Assembly (NCBI GenBank): GCA_032718865.1
Contig: JALUTQ010000024.1
Location: forward strand, 915,501 to 979,500
DNA: 64,000 nucleotides
Source: Tilletia caries
Taxonomy: Eukaryota; Basidiomycota; Exobasidiomycetes; Tilletiales; Tilletiaceae
Reading direction: 5' to 3'
Each line of letters begins with the position of its first letter. The first letter of the stretch is position 1. A program made the position numbers and the translations under genes. This document shows, piece by piece, positions 47,207-56,594 of this stretch. Below the pieces are notes generated by a model that had not been told where the DNA came from, did not search any database, and saw nothing but the letters and a program-made list of their open reading frames with translations.

Positions 47207-48943
47207 ATGGCAGGGCACGACGAGTCGCCGATCAAACCCGCTCGGTTCCGACCTGCTGCAGGTCGAGGTCGAGGCGCTGTTCACGATCCAACGTCCGACG
47301 CCCCAGGTCTCGAATCTCGGTTCGGAGACTGGGAACCTGCTGGAGACGAGGAGGACACCTATGGTGAAGAAGACGATGAGCTCGACGATTATCTTGAAAA
47401 CGGCGAAGACTCCGAGGAAGAGGAGGATAACGAGTTCGGCTCACCTTCAGAGGAAGACGAGCACGAAGAAGAGCGCGCCGGCCTTGGCAAGCGCCAGCGA
47501 AACCAAGAAGGACCGAGGAAGAGAGCAAGGCTTCCTCCCCTCCTCTACCAAGCCGCAGGCAGGTACAAATTGAGCAAGGACTGTGTCAAGATGTTCGAGG
47601 AGGAGATCGCCGAGTACATCAGCGTGAGTATGAACTGCTTCTGGATCCGAACAACTTCGCTGACGACTCACATGTGTCCTTTGCTTGCTTTGCAGTTCGA
47701 GAACAAGATCCCCTCGGCCACAATGCTGTACAAGACAGCCCGAGAGATGAAGACGTACCAGAATTCCGAGACCATCCAGGCTGAAGTCCAAGTGCTGTGT
47801 AGCAAGGTTGATGAGCTTACGGAGCTGGTAGAAAGGCTCGCAAAGGACACGGTAAAGCTCACGAAGAGTGATCTGGTGAGAGCTGATATACGGTTCAAAC
47901 TTCAAGCTGCAATCATCGATACTGAGACACAAGCGATGACACTTAATACATTATCTCTTCATTCCAGACTGAACTGGCCAAGGCTATTGCCTACTGCTTC
48001 TACTCAGAGCATGTAACCAAGTATAGCGCAAAGGGACCGCTGTTCGGTCGAGTGATGGCAAGTAGACCGATATCATGGTGCTATGGTCCTGTTGCCATAT
48101 CTTCGCTGACGCTGCCCTATGTCAATTCCAACAGGCGTTTCTGAAAGCGAACCCGCGTGCTGTCAGTGACGACTTCAAGGAGCATTTCGACAATGCAGAA
48201 GTCAGACGAAAGGAAGTTCAGCCTGCTGTAAGAGCCATCATAACCCGCCTTCGTGGCGCGTGTGGGGATAGGGTATGTATCTTCTTGGTTCTAGGATGAA
48301 GACATACGTCTCAATGCCGTCGTAGCTTTGTGCACTGCGAATTTTCAGTTCTAACATTCCACTCTCGATCGGCTCTTCAGATTCATGCGTCAATGGGTAT
48401 CGACTCGGGAACAAAGAAGATGACATTGTACGAACTCTGGTCCTACCTCTGCAAAGGGTATGGCGTCCCTTTCACCAAGCAAAGAGCATACCGTATCGCA
48501 CTAATGGTTTGTACTGACCCGTGACTTTCTCCAGTGTCATGAGAGATACTTACATTCAATGTTTATCATCAGCGATTTGTCGCGTCGGAGAAGCCCGTTC
48601 GCCACAAAGACGGCAGACCGACGGGAAAGTTCTGGAGGACTCTGGACGCTACCATCGCCGACATGCAGCAGCGTCAGGGCGAGGATGCGGCCGGAGTCAA
48701 AGAGTGAGCAAACTGCAGACGTCTCCATTCATATCAACGGCTTAGGGACCGACTCCCGGCCGAATACATACTGTCTACTGACTCATGCTCTCTCCTTCCT
48801 TGTGAACGCAATGCCAACACAGAGATTTACAGAACATCTACGAGGCGGACATGGAGACATACGGCACTCGGGACGATGTGGAATTTTTCCAAGGGCGGAT
48901 CCAAGGAAGATGCCTTGAAGACAGCGATGACGGCGAGGTCTGA
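47207..48943 (+). CDS. Companion protein of unknown function inside the transposon
   Basis: Seven exons: 47207-47623, 47696-47875, 47968-48057, 48135-48272, 48381-48506, 48573-48703, 48823-48943, giving 400 residues. Exon 3 may instead end at 48051 with a GTGATG donor; the preferred end uses a GC-AG intron (GCAAGT) and differs by two residues. An N-terminal Arg/Gly and Asp/Glu-rich region (about 1-105) is followed by KRQRNQEGPRKRARLPPLLY, a likely nuclear localisation signal. The rest is predicted helical: AEVQVLCSKVDELTELVERL is coiled-coil-like, and ELWSYLCKGYGVPFTKQRAY follows. No family recognised. By analogy to En/Spm TNPA it could bind the subterminal motifs; that is inference from position only. 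Confidence 0.7.
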
Positions 48944-49830
48944 TTGACCGAGTCAACGCGAATTGCGACCTCCACCGATCAGCGACACCAACTTCTCACC
49001 TCTCAATCATTCTTCTCCCATGCACACCATTTTGACAGCTTACCGTCTCACACTCTCTCAATGAAGCTCATCGTGCTCGTTCAGCGTGCTTTATTCCGAC
49101 TGACATATAGGTGCTAACATCTTGTTCGTCTTCAGGACCTTTCCCTCACAACTAAGGTCTGATACTCTGATGCCTCTCAGTCTCAACAGCTCAGCTCACG
49201 AGTTACGCTTACGAGTCACGATTCACATTTTCCTTTCGGCTCACAGCGCAACTGCGCAACCCACTGAAGCTAACAGCTGATGGCTTCTGCTCCTAAACAA
49301 TCGTTTTGTCGTGACTCATGAATAGCTTTGCTCAATCACTCGACACTTCTCACTGCTGACGATACTCTTTTCTCTTTCGCGTATGCTATTGATGTCTACC
49401 TTGTCAGTCCGCTCTTCCTACAGTCTACAGTCGACAGACCGGATCACAGCCCACAGGGCATATCCAGTCAGCCCGGCATCACTCCTCCGGCAGGCCGCAG
49501 CCGGCAATGCTCCGTTTACGTTTTCGATGCCCGTTTGGCGTTTACTGTCCATGCTCGCAGTTTCGCATCGATTCACTCCATCCCGACTCTCAACATTGAT
49601 CCATCATCCAGATTCAAGGCCCTCGTGCGGTTCGCAACCCAACCCCAAGAGACGGGCGGTGGCCGGTGGTGCTGTATCCTGTATGATGTTACATAGTAGC
49701 ATAATTCACGGCACGGATCACGATTATTCATGTAATACTGAGGTCATCCAAAAGTGGTGTGTGGCACTTGGCAGTAAGCAAGCATCAGAGATCGTCTGCC
49801 AGTAGAGCTGGGAAAGCCCAAAGAGGCCTT
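48944..49830. other. Transposon interior without a gene
   Basis: About 890 bp. Short ORFs (49328-49805) are Ser/Pro-rich and unsupported. Confidence 0.45.
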
Positions 49831-49980
49831 CAGGATCACGCAGAAGATCCTGAGGATCATCCTGGGTGACAAAAATCCTGGGGTACCCGAGGATGCGGTC
49901 CCTTTTCACCCCAGGATGATCCTGACCACTGAGTCTCAGGATTATCCTGGGTCATCCCCAGGACGAAATAAAAACATCCT
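49831..49980. repeat. Iterated AGGATCATCCTGG-type palindromic island
   Basis: Within 150 bp, AGGAT and ATCCT cores recur about a dozen times in both orientations (AGGATCATCCTGGG, CCCCAGGATGATCCTGA, AGGATTATCCTGGG, ATCCCCAGGA). It lies just inside the GGAGGCAAA array of the large element. The architecture is the same but the core motif is different, so it may be a separate nested element. I found no convincing terminal repeats for it. Confidence 0.7.
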
Positions 49981-50023
49981 CAGAAACCTGCGGTGTAAAC
50001 AGCTCAAATCGATGGGAATCGCC

Positions 50024-50701
50024 GATTTTGCCTCCTCGCTCCGGCGGCTTGTCTCCTCCGAGGCAAAAAAAAAGGCTCCGAAGAGGCAAAATTCGCGATT
50101 ACGAGAGAGAACTGCTGAAATTTGCCTCCTGTCCACGGCTATTTTGCCTCCTTCCTGACCAATTTTTTTTTCATCCTCTCCCTGTGTTGACCAGTGAAAT
50201 ACGAGTAGGATTGACGAGCGAAAGAAGCATTAAGAGCTCGAGAAGGGAAAAGACGAGGGCGAGAAGAAAGTGCCGTGGGAAAAGTGGAGGCAGAGCTGTT
50301 GCTATGCAGGGGCTCGAGCGGGCAATGGAAAAAGATAAAAAGAAGGAGATAAGATGATGGCCACGTGGAATTTACCTGGTGTAATCAGCTTAATCTAGGT
50401 CACGTGCAGTGAAAGTCTTGGAGGCAAATGTGAATGGAGCGAGGCAAATCAGGCCCTGGAAGGAGGCAAAATTGTAGGCCGTGGGTCTCTGAACTGGAAT
50501 TTTGCCTCCTTTCGGAGCATTTGCCTCCGAGGCAAATAGCAGAAATGAGGCAAATTTCGGCGTTTGATGAGGAAAGCGGTAAATTTGCCTCCCCAAGAGG
50601 CAAATCTGGGACCTCCCAGGAGGCAAATTTGGTGCATATGAGCTTGGGCGACAATTTTGCCTCCAGGAGGCAAATGCTGGGAGGCAAAATTCACGGTTCT
50701 C
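50024..50701. repeat. Right subterminal GGAGGCAAA array and terminal inverted repeat
   Basis: About eighteen copies of GAGGCAAA or its complement, in two blocks (50024-50155 and 50418-50690), many arranged as back-to-back pairs such as TTTGCCTCC near GGAGGCAAA. The outermost copy is part of the terminal repeat (50680-50701). The 260 bp between the blocks (50156-50417) is plain sequence. Confidence 0.85.
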
Positions 50702-50711
50702 TGGTAGGAAG
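50702..50711 (+). repeat. Putative target-site duplication, right
   Basis: TGGTAGGAAG, identical to 39943-39952, immediately outside the right inverted repeat. Confidence 0.75.
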
Positions 50712-52076
50712 TCAGGGCGACAAGAGATGAAGGTTATGACGGCCCGCGAACAGACAGACGGAATCGACGGTCGACCCACACGAACACCGGAACGACCATA
50801 TGACCCCGAAATCGACAAGGAATGCTCACAGACCTGACGGAAGTAGCTCTCCTTATTTATTTGCGTCGCCTGAAGCCCATTTGGGACTGTTTGCTATACA
50901 AGAGTGTGGGTTTGTCCGGTGGTACGTCGTTTGGTTTATGCCTAGACGGAGAGGAACGCGTTTCGCGTTATGCCGCCGCCATCCTTGATCCAAGTGGACA
51001 CTCAAACGCTACAGAAAGAGCTCCTGTATAGAGAGAAAAATAAGGGCATACAGCTTTGGTACTTCTTTGGCGTCTCTACCAGTCTACCTTGGATATTACG
51101 GTCAGAGGCGACGCTGGGGCTTTGGATGATGCCTGGCGGTTGGGGTCGTGGACAAGGTGAGTGCGGCCCGAAGCTCCGACCACCCCCAGCTTCGCTTTGA
51201 CTTCGCATCAGACCATTCACCTACCGCACCATCTCGATCCTCGCAAACTCGCAGCTCCCTCAAAGCACTCTCTCGAAGCGCCAACTTCTGGGGGAAGAGC
51301 CGGCGGGTCAGTGTCCGAGCGTCCTGGTCCGCTTCACTGGTACTGACTGCTCTTTCATCGCTTCGTTTCGACCGCTCGACGGCCCAGTGCTAACTCTCCA
51401 CCCACCCCAACGTCTCGCAGCCCTGTTCTCACCTCCAAACCGAGTCACTCATGCGAAATACCCACGAAGATACCGCTGGGGACATCCATCCAACCGCTTC
51501 CTCACAAAACAAGAAGGTCAGGACGACGAGAGCATCTAGAAACGTAGACCTCGTGTCTAGCGTATGCCATGGGCAAACAGAGTGTCCGGCACGCTGCGAG
51601 TCCCCCGCTGGATGCTTCGATCCTGACAGTTTTCGTGCCTTGCAGTCCCTGTCTGCATTTTCTGACACTTGTTTCTTTTTGTCCCACAGCAGGAATCGCT
51701 CGAAGTCAACTTCCCATCATGCATGGACGACTGGTGGACCTCGGCCCTGACTAAACTCTTTCCCTTTCCAGCTAGACAAGAATCAAGCGGGGCGAGCGAT
51801 ATATAAAGCGGGCGCTGATCCTCTTCACCCTTCGCTTCTGCTCCCCCTTCCTCTTGGTCATCTTCATCCTGTCTTCCTTCCATTACCTTTCGCGTTCAAC
51901 TCCTTCTCTTCAACTTCATTCTGCTCCTGCGGCCGGTCTGCATCTGCAAGTCTTCCTTGACATATTCATTCAACAGTTTCATCCTTTCCAAAACCCGAAC
52001 CTCTTCGTGCCTATCCTTTCTACACACCTTCCTTCACTACTGCTTCAAACCCTCCTACTTTTTTCCACCCACAAAC
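50712..52076. promoter_or_regulatory. Upstream region of the secreted repeat protein
   Basis: No supported gene. Before the transposon insertion the left part would have been the sequence upstream of CRIPT. TATAAA at 51802-51807 and long CT-rich tracts (51815-52060) mark the promoter and 5' UTR of the gene starting at 52077. Confidence 0.5.
51802..51807 (+). promoter_or_regulatory. TATA box, secreted repeat protein gene
   Basis: TATAAA within GATATATAAAGC, 275 bp before the start codon and followed by pyrimidine-rich sequence, suggesting strong expression. Confidence 0.6.
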
Positions 52077-54638
52077 ATGAAGGTCTCCGCCCAAACTCCC
52101 GTCGTTCTCGCTGCCTTGACGGTGGCAGGTTCGCTCGCCAGCAACGTCGAGCACGCGGATAAGCGCCAGCTCACCGGACTGCCCTTTGTCGTCTCTGGCT
52201 CGGACCAGCTCACGACGGAGCAGAAGGACGCTCTGGCGACGCTCACCAAAGGTCTCAATGGTGCCGCTACCCCCCTGAGCAACGTGCCCGCCAACCCTCT
52301 TCCGGGCCTCCCCGTCGGTGTTGGCGCTTCCAACCTGCCCAATGTGCCTCAGATCGGGAACATGGACGCCAACTCTGTGGCCATGCTCATTCAGCAGAAC
52401 CAACAGATTCTCTCCATGCTCTCGGCCTATCTGCCTCCGCAAGCCGCAGCTGCGCTCCCCAACAACTACGGAAGCATGGCCGGTCAGCTGCCCAATTACG
52501 GCGCCATGACGGGTCAACTTCCGACTGGTCAGCTCATGAGTCAGTTCAACTCGGACTCTCACTCGCGGTACGCTGGTCCGCAGTCGGAGGAGGACCCTAA
52601 GTTTAGCAACGGACATACCTGGGCTCAGGCGAACAACATGATCCAGGGTCAGCTGGCCTCTACGATGCCCCTCGCAGCCGGCAGCCTTCCAAAGGGCATC
52701 GACCCTAGTCAGCTCTTGCAGAACCAGCCCTGGGCACAGGCGAACAACATGGTGCAGGGTCAGCTGGCCTCTACGATGCCCCTCTCGTCCGACAGCCTTC
52801 CCAAGGGCATCGACCCTAGCCAGCTGCAGAACCAAGCCTGGTCCCAAGCTGGACGTCTCGCCAATAGCGTCGGCGGTGGGCAGCTCATGCAAAACCTTCC
52901 CGTCTCGCAGACCGGCAACTTCGTCGACGGCATCGCGAACGGTCAGCTTGGTCAGAACGTGCCGTTCTCTCAAGCCGCTGGAGTCGTGAACGGCATTGCA
53001 GGCGGGCAGTTTGGCCAGAATTTGCCCTTGTCCCAAGCCACTGGGCTCGTCAACGGCGTTGCGGGCGGACAGCTCGGTCAGAACCTACCTTTCTCCCAAG
53101 CTTCCGGAGTCGTCAATGGCGTCGCGGGTGGGCAACTTGGACAACTCGGACAGCTTGGACAGAATCTTCCCTTCTCTCAAGCTTCTGGAGTGATCAACGG
53201 CGTAGCAGGTGGTCAGCTCGGGCAGAACTTGCCCCTGTCCCAGGCTGGCGGTATCGTCAATGGCGTCACCAACGGGCAGCTCGGTCAAGGTCTCCCCTTT
53301 TCCCAAGCTGGCGGACTGGTCAATGGTATCGCCGGGGGTCAGAATCCCCTGGCCCAGGCAGGCGGCATCGTGAACGGCGTTGAGCAACTTCCTAAAGGTC
53401 TGCCCCTCCCCCTGCCCGGAGTTGGTGGCGGAGGAGGAGGCCTGCTCGGCGGGCTCCTTGGTCCTCTCAACTTGCAACAACATGACCACAAGGGCAAGCA
53501 CCATGACGACGACGCGGTGCGCACCGGTACGGACTTGCTTGCCACTGCGACTGCATACATGGCTGGTGGTCCGACGGGAGCGCTCGGTGTGCCCTTCAAG
53601 GCCGGACATCAGCTCAACGAGAACGTCACAATCAGCTCGAGTTCGATTTCGATGAGCGATGCGCCGGCGACCACTACCTCCTCGGCTTCGCGTACGTCGG
53701 CGTCAGCCACCACTACATGGAGCGCACCGTCCTTGGTTCGTACAAGTTCGTACCCCTCCACGATCGTCCCTCCGGCCACCTCTACGGCCGTCGCATACTC
53801 AGCACCGTCCTCGTCGGCCACCTGGTCGAGCGGCACCTCTTCCAGCAGCCTCGCCAAACCGTCTGCGACGACCTCGCTCCCTGCTGCTGAACCAACGCAG
53901 AGCGGTAAGAACGACGATGAGGACAACAACGGCGACGACAACCTCAAGATCCGCCCGCAGCGTCGTGCGTGGACTTGGGTCGCGCCCCGCGGTGGTGCCG
54001 AGGGAGGTCGATTCCTTCCTCGCGAAGCGCCGGCGAGCACCGGCCACGAGCTCGTCGCAGCCAAGGCGAGCCTCGAGCCCATCGTGACCAACCTACTCGC
54101 GAACGGTCCCAAGCCCACCTCCTCCCGGGGTAGCAAGGACCCCTCCGGTTCCGGTTCCGGTCGGGCACGCATGGCGATGAAGAAGGGCAAGAAGACCCAA
54201 GAAACGGCTGCGTATGACGATGCGAAGGACGCCCTGATCAAAGCGGAGGCTTCGCTCTGGGAGGCCGAGCACCCCGAGGGTCTTGCCATCGACATCAACG
54301 ACACGGCCGACAAGAAGGGCGTGAAGAAGTCGAAGAACAACAGCAACAGTGCGCTTTGGGCTTGGATCGGGTCGGGCTCCAACAACGGGGACGAGCAGCT
54401 ACAGCAGCAGCAGCAGGACGACGATGCCGCCGCGGCGACGAAGAAGGAGATGAAGTCGAAGAAGGGGAAGAAGAAGGGCTCGTCCACGACGACGACGACG
54501 ACTGAGTCGTCGATTGAGACGGGCCCCAGCTACACATACCCGGCTACGTGGACCAAGGCTACACCGGCCATCTCGGTTTCTGTGACAGTGTCGGCACCGA
54601 TCCGGCCGACGCTCAAGGCTAGCCTCTTCGGTCCTTGA
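52077..54638 (+). CDS. Secreted protein with tandem Gly/Gln/Asn repeats
   Basis: Single exon, 853 residues from the ATG at 52077; the frame upstream starts only at a TTG. A signal peptide (VVLAALTVAGSLAS, residues about 8-21) is followed by a Lys-Arg site (HADKRQL, residues about 30-36), a possible Kex2 cleavage. Residues about 180-260 hold two copies of a roughly 37-residue unit beginning WAQANNM and containing GQLASTMPL and LPKGIDPSQL. Residues about 280-440 hold some eight to nine copies of a roughly 23-residue unit of the form SQAxGxVNGVAGGQLGQNLP. Then come a Gly/Leu stretch, a Ser/Thr-rich linker and a Lys/Asp/Gln-rich tail without a GPI signal. Function unknown; cell-wall, surface or effector roles are possible. 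The single KR distinguishes it from Rep1-type repellents, which carry KR between repeats. Confidence 0.85.
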   Translation: MKVSAQTPVVLAALTVAGSLASNVEHADKRQLTGLPFVVSGSDQLTTEQKDALATLTKGLNGAATPLSNVPANPLPGLPVGVGASNLPNVPQIGNMDANSVAMLIQQNQQILSMLSAYLPPQAAAALPNNYGSMAGQLPNYGAMTGQLPTGQLMSQFNSDSHSRYAGPQSEEDPKFSNGHTWAQANNMIQGQLASTMPLAAGSLPKGIDPSQLLQNQPWAQANNMVQGQLASTMPLSSDSLPKGIDPSQLQNQAWSQAGRLANSVGGGQLMQNLPVSQTGNFVDGIANGQLGQNVPFSQAAGVVNGIAGGQFGQNLPLSQATGLVNGVAGGQLGQNLPFSQASGVVNGVAGGQLGQLGQLGQNLPFSQASGVINGVAGGQLGQNLPLSQAGGIVNGVTNGQLGQGLPFSQAGGLVNGIAGGQNPLAQAGGIVNGVEQLPKGLPLPLPGVGGGGGGLLGGLLGPLNLQQHDHKGKHHDDDAVRTGTDLLATATAYMAGGPTGALGVPFKAGHQLNENVTISSSSISMSDAPATTTSSASRTSASATTTWSAPSLVRTSSYPSTIVPPATSTAVAYSAPSSSATWSSGTSSSSLAKPSATTSLPAAEPTQSGKNDDEDNNGDDNLKIRPQRRAWTWVAPRGGAEGGRFLPREAPASTGHELVAAKASLEPIVTNLLANGPKPTSSRGSKDPSGSGSGRARMAMKKGKKTQETAAYDDAKDALIKAEASLWEAEHPEGLAIDINDTADKKGVKKSKNNSNSALWAWIGSGSNNGDEQLQQQQQDDDAAAATKKEMKSKKGKKKGSSTTTTTTESSIETGPSYTYPATWTKATPAISVSVTVSAPIRPTLKASLFGP

Positions 54639-54873
54639 GCAACGTGTGTAAAGGTCCGGTCGTGATTCGCAACTACATTCCTTCCATCTTGCTTCCCGAA
54701 CCCAGCTTGTCACGTATCAGTGTGAGGGAGAGGCTACTTCAGGCGGTACTCGTAAGTAACTTTCCAGACCGCATCGGCATGTAGAAGAAGACAAATGCGA
54801 GCGGTGAGATTGATTTTCGTATTACAACAGGCAGACAATTGAAGCAAATAACACGTTCTGGCGATGTGGTGGC

Positions 54874-56315
54874 CTACTTGCGGCGGTTGCCGTTGCCCTG
54901 CATCGCGAGGATCTGGACGAGACGAATCTGTTCGAAAGGGAAGAGGCAGGAAAGGACGTCAGTACGCAGAAGCCGAACTCAGTGCATGTGATCCCATGAC
55001 TTACAAAGATGTTTATCACATCGAGCTCGAGGCCGATCGATTCGCGAAGAGGGTCAGGCCGGATGAGACCGCGCTGAGCCATCTTGGCATGGTTGAGTAT
55101 CTTCTGCGTGTCATACAGCAAGAAACCAGAGAAGACGGCGAGACCACCGTACAGACTGATGGCCTCCGCAGCGGCAAGCGTGCGGATCGCCGTGGCGGGG
55201 AGCACGAGGGGGGAGAGGCCGCTCAGGGCGACGACGGTGACACCGGCGAGGAGGGGACCTCCGAGGTAGAGGAATTGGCCGTCACGGGCGGTGGCTCCGA
55301 CGTAGCAGAGGGAGCCGACGACGCCGGCAGTGTAGAGACCGGCCCGTGCGAGGAGGGCTGGGTTGAAGAAAAAAATAGGCGCAAGGACAGCTGTGGAAAG
55401 GATACCAGTCGCGCCGGGGGGATCAGTTTCTTCTGCGACGATGGCTTGTAGGAAGGCCAGAACGATTGAATTACTCACCACCCTGCGCAGCGTTGAAGAC
55501 GAACCAGGAGAGATACTTGGCAGGCGAGCCTGGCTCAAAGGACTGGGCGCCGATCATGCCTCCGATGGAGACTGCCAAGCCGCCGATCATGACGACCCAT
55601 GGGTTCATGGCCATGAGACGGTAGCTGAAGCCGGAGCGATGGAGGGACAGAGCTGTTATACCGGTCATGGTCAGACCACCGGCGAGGTAACGGAAGGCGC
55701 TCTGGAGAGGACAAAGGGGAAATTGTTCAGTAGGTGGGGGACTTTTCGAATAGAATGCAAGATTTCCCGAGACAAACTCACGTTGAGGTAGTCCTTAGAG
55801 AACGCGTCCAACGGCGCCTCGCGAGTCTCCCGGTTGAAGAAGAGCGACGCAGCAAGCGCGGTGCCCGCAACGAGACCGATGTTCATCAGCAAACTCCGGC
55901 GGTTCTCCGGCCGAGAGAAGGTCTCTGCGAGGGTGGCCCCGCGGACGAGGGTGGGCGCGGACTGGGGCTGGGTGCCGATCATGCGGCGACCGGCGAGGGC
56001 GAAGGTGGATCCGCCCGTGGCGCGGAGACCGACGCTGCGCAAGCTGACGAGCGCGGAGGCCATGGGGCGCGCTTGGGATGTGGGTGAGTGTGATGTGAAG
56101 AAGCGTGTGGAAGATGCTGGGCTGGGAGCGGGTCTACTTGAGAAGCGCGCTGAGTGGAGGATGCGCAGGGCACCGCTGCTGCTGCTGCTGCTGCTGCTGC
56201 CGCTGCTGCTGCCCATGCTGCTTGTTACGCCGCTTCGGAGCATGCTGGTCGCGCGCATGGCTGAGGTGGCGACGCCGTTGCCGTTGCCGGTGATGACGGG
56301 CCGGAGTGCGAACAT
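54874..56315 (-). CDS. Mitochondrial BAX-inhibitor-1 family protein (GHITM/MICS1-like)
   Basis: Four exons on the minus strand: 56315-55782, 55701-55479, 55444-55005, 54927-54874, giving 416 residues. The ATG at 56315 starts an Arg/Ser/Ala-rich region without acidic residues (about 150 residues, including a poly-Ser run from a CTG repeat), typical of a mitochondrial presequence. About seven hydrophobic segments follow: NIGLVAGTALAASLFF, YLAGGLTMTGITALSLH, WVVMIGGLAVSIGGMIGA, ILSTAVLAPIFFF, LYTAGVVGSLCYVGAT, YLGGPLLAGVTVVALSGLSP and YGGLAVFSGFLLYDTQKI. The family signature GFLLYDTQ and the ending LELDVINIFIRLVQILA support the call. GHITM-type proteins sit in the inner membrane and affect cristae structure and cation/proton exchange. 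The MULE inserted about 110 bp upstream of the start codon. Confidence 0.9.
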
Positions 56316-56412
56316 GGATGGATGTGCTGCGAGAGTGAGTGTGAGAGTGAGTGTGAGTCTGGGCCGCGTGCTGTGGAAGTGGAAGTGCAAGTCGAGGCTG
56401 GGGGGTAAGCAA

Positions 56413-56425
56413 GCCGTGGTGGTGC
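56413..56425 (+). repeat. Target-site duplication of the MULE, left
   Basis: GCCGTGGTGGTGC, repeated at 61196-61208 just outside the other end. MULEs usually duplicate about 9 bp (8-11), so part of the 13-bp match may be fortuitous. Confidence 0.7.
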
Positions 56426-56430
56426 CCTGA

Positions 56431-56463
56431 CCTTATATCATTCATCCCCAATTCCACGTGGCT
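56431..56463 (+). repeat. MULE terminal inverted repeat, left
   Basis: Begins CCTTATATCATTC and ends CACGTGGCT; matched in inverse orientation at 61159-61191 with one mismatch (ATC-A versus ATC-G). Confidence 0.88.
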
Positions 56464-56594
56464 TCAGAAATGATCATGATCATGAGCAGAACAAGTGCGC
56501 GAACGCGCCTCCTCGAGAGACCTGAGCCAGAGGACGCGCTTTGGTTGCTGTCTGCTGAACGCGTACATCCACGATCAGCTGCTTCGCTCACGTT

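Larger units (their letters stand above)
39953..50701. mobile_element. Putative 10.75-kb DNA transposon with motif-iterated ends
   Basis: The left end (39953-39974) and the reverse complement of the right end (50680-50701) match at 20 of 22 positions, with 19 continuous identities (AACCGTGAATTTTGCCTCC). TGGTAGGAAG sits directly outside both ends. Both termini are packed with GGAGGCAAA/TTTGCCTCC copies, five in the first 120 bp and about thirteen in the last 285 bp. Inside are a ten-exon transposase-like gene (42797-46996, minus) and a divergent companion gene (47207-48943, plus). This is the layout of an autonomous element with subterminal protein-binding arrays. The superfamily is not certain: the transposase resembles the large zinc-finger transposases of basidiomycetes (KDZ/Plavaka-like), and a 10-bp duplication is longer than the 2-3 bp of classical CACTA elements. 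Confidence 0.75.

Noticed and set aside
49801..49990. hAT-type terminal repeats for the AGGAT island (TAGAGCTGGGAAAG on the left)
   Set aside because: The right side only weakly resembles it (GAGCTG) and no 8-bp duplication could be found.
50024..50701. A CRISPR-like array, because short words recur with spacers
   Set aside because: Copies face both directions, spacers vary from a few to tens of bases, and the genome is eukaryotic; the array belongs to a transposon end.
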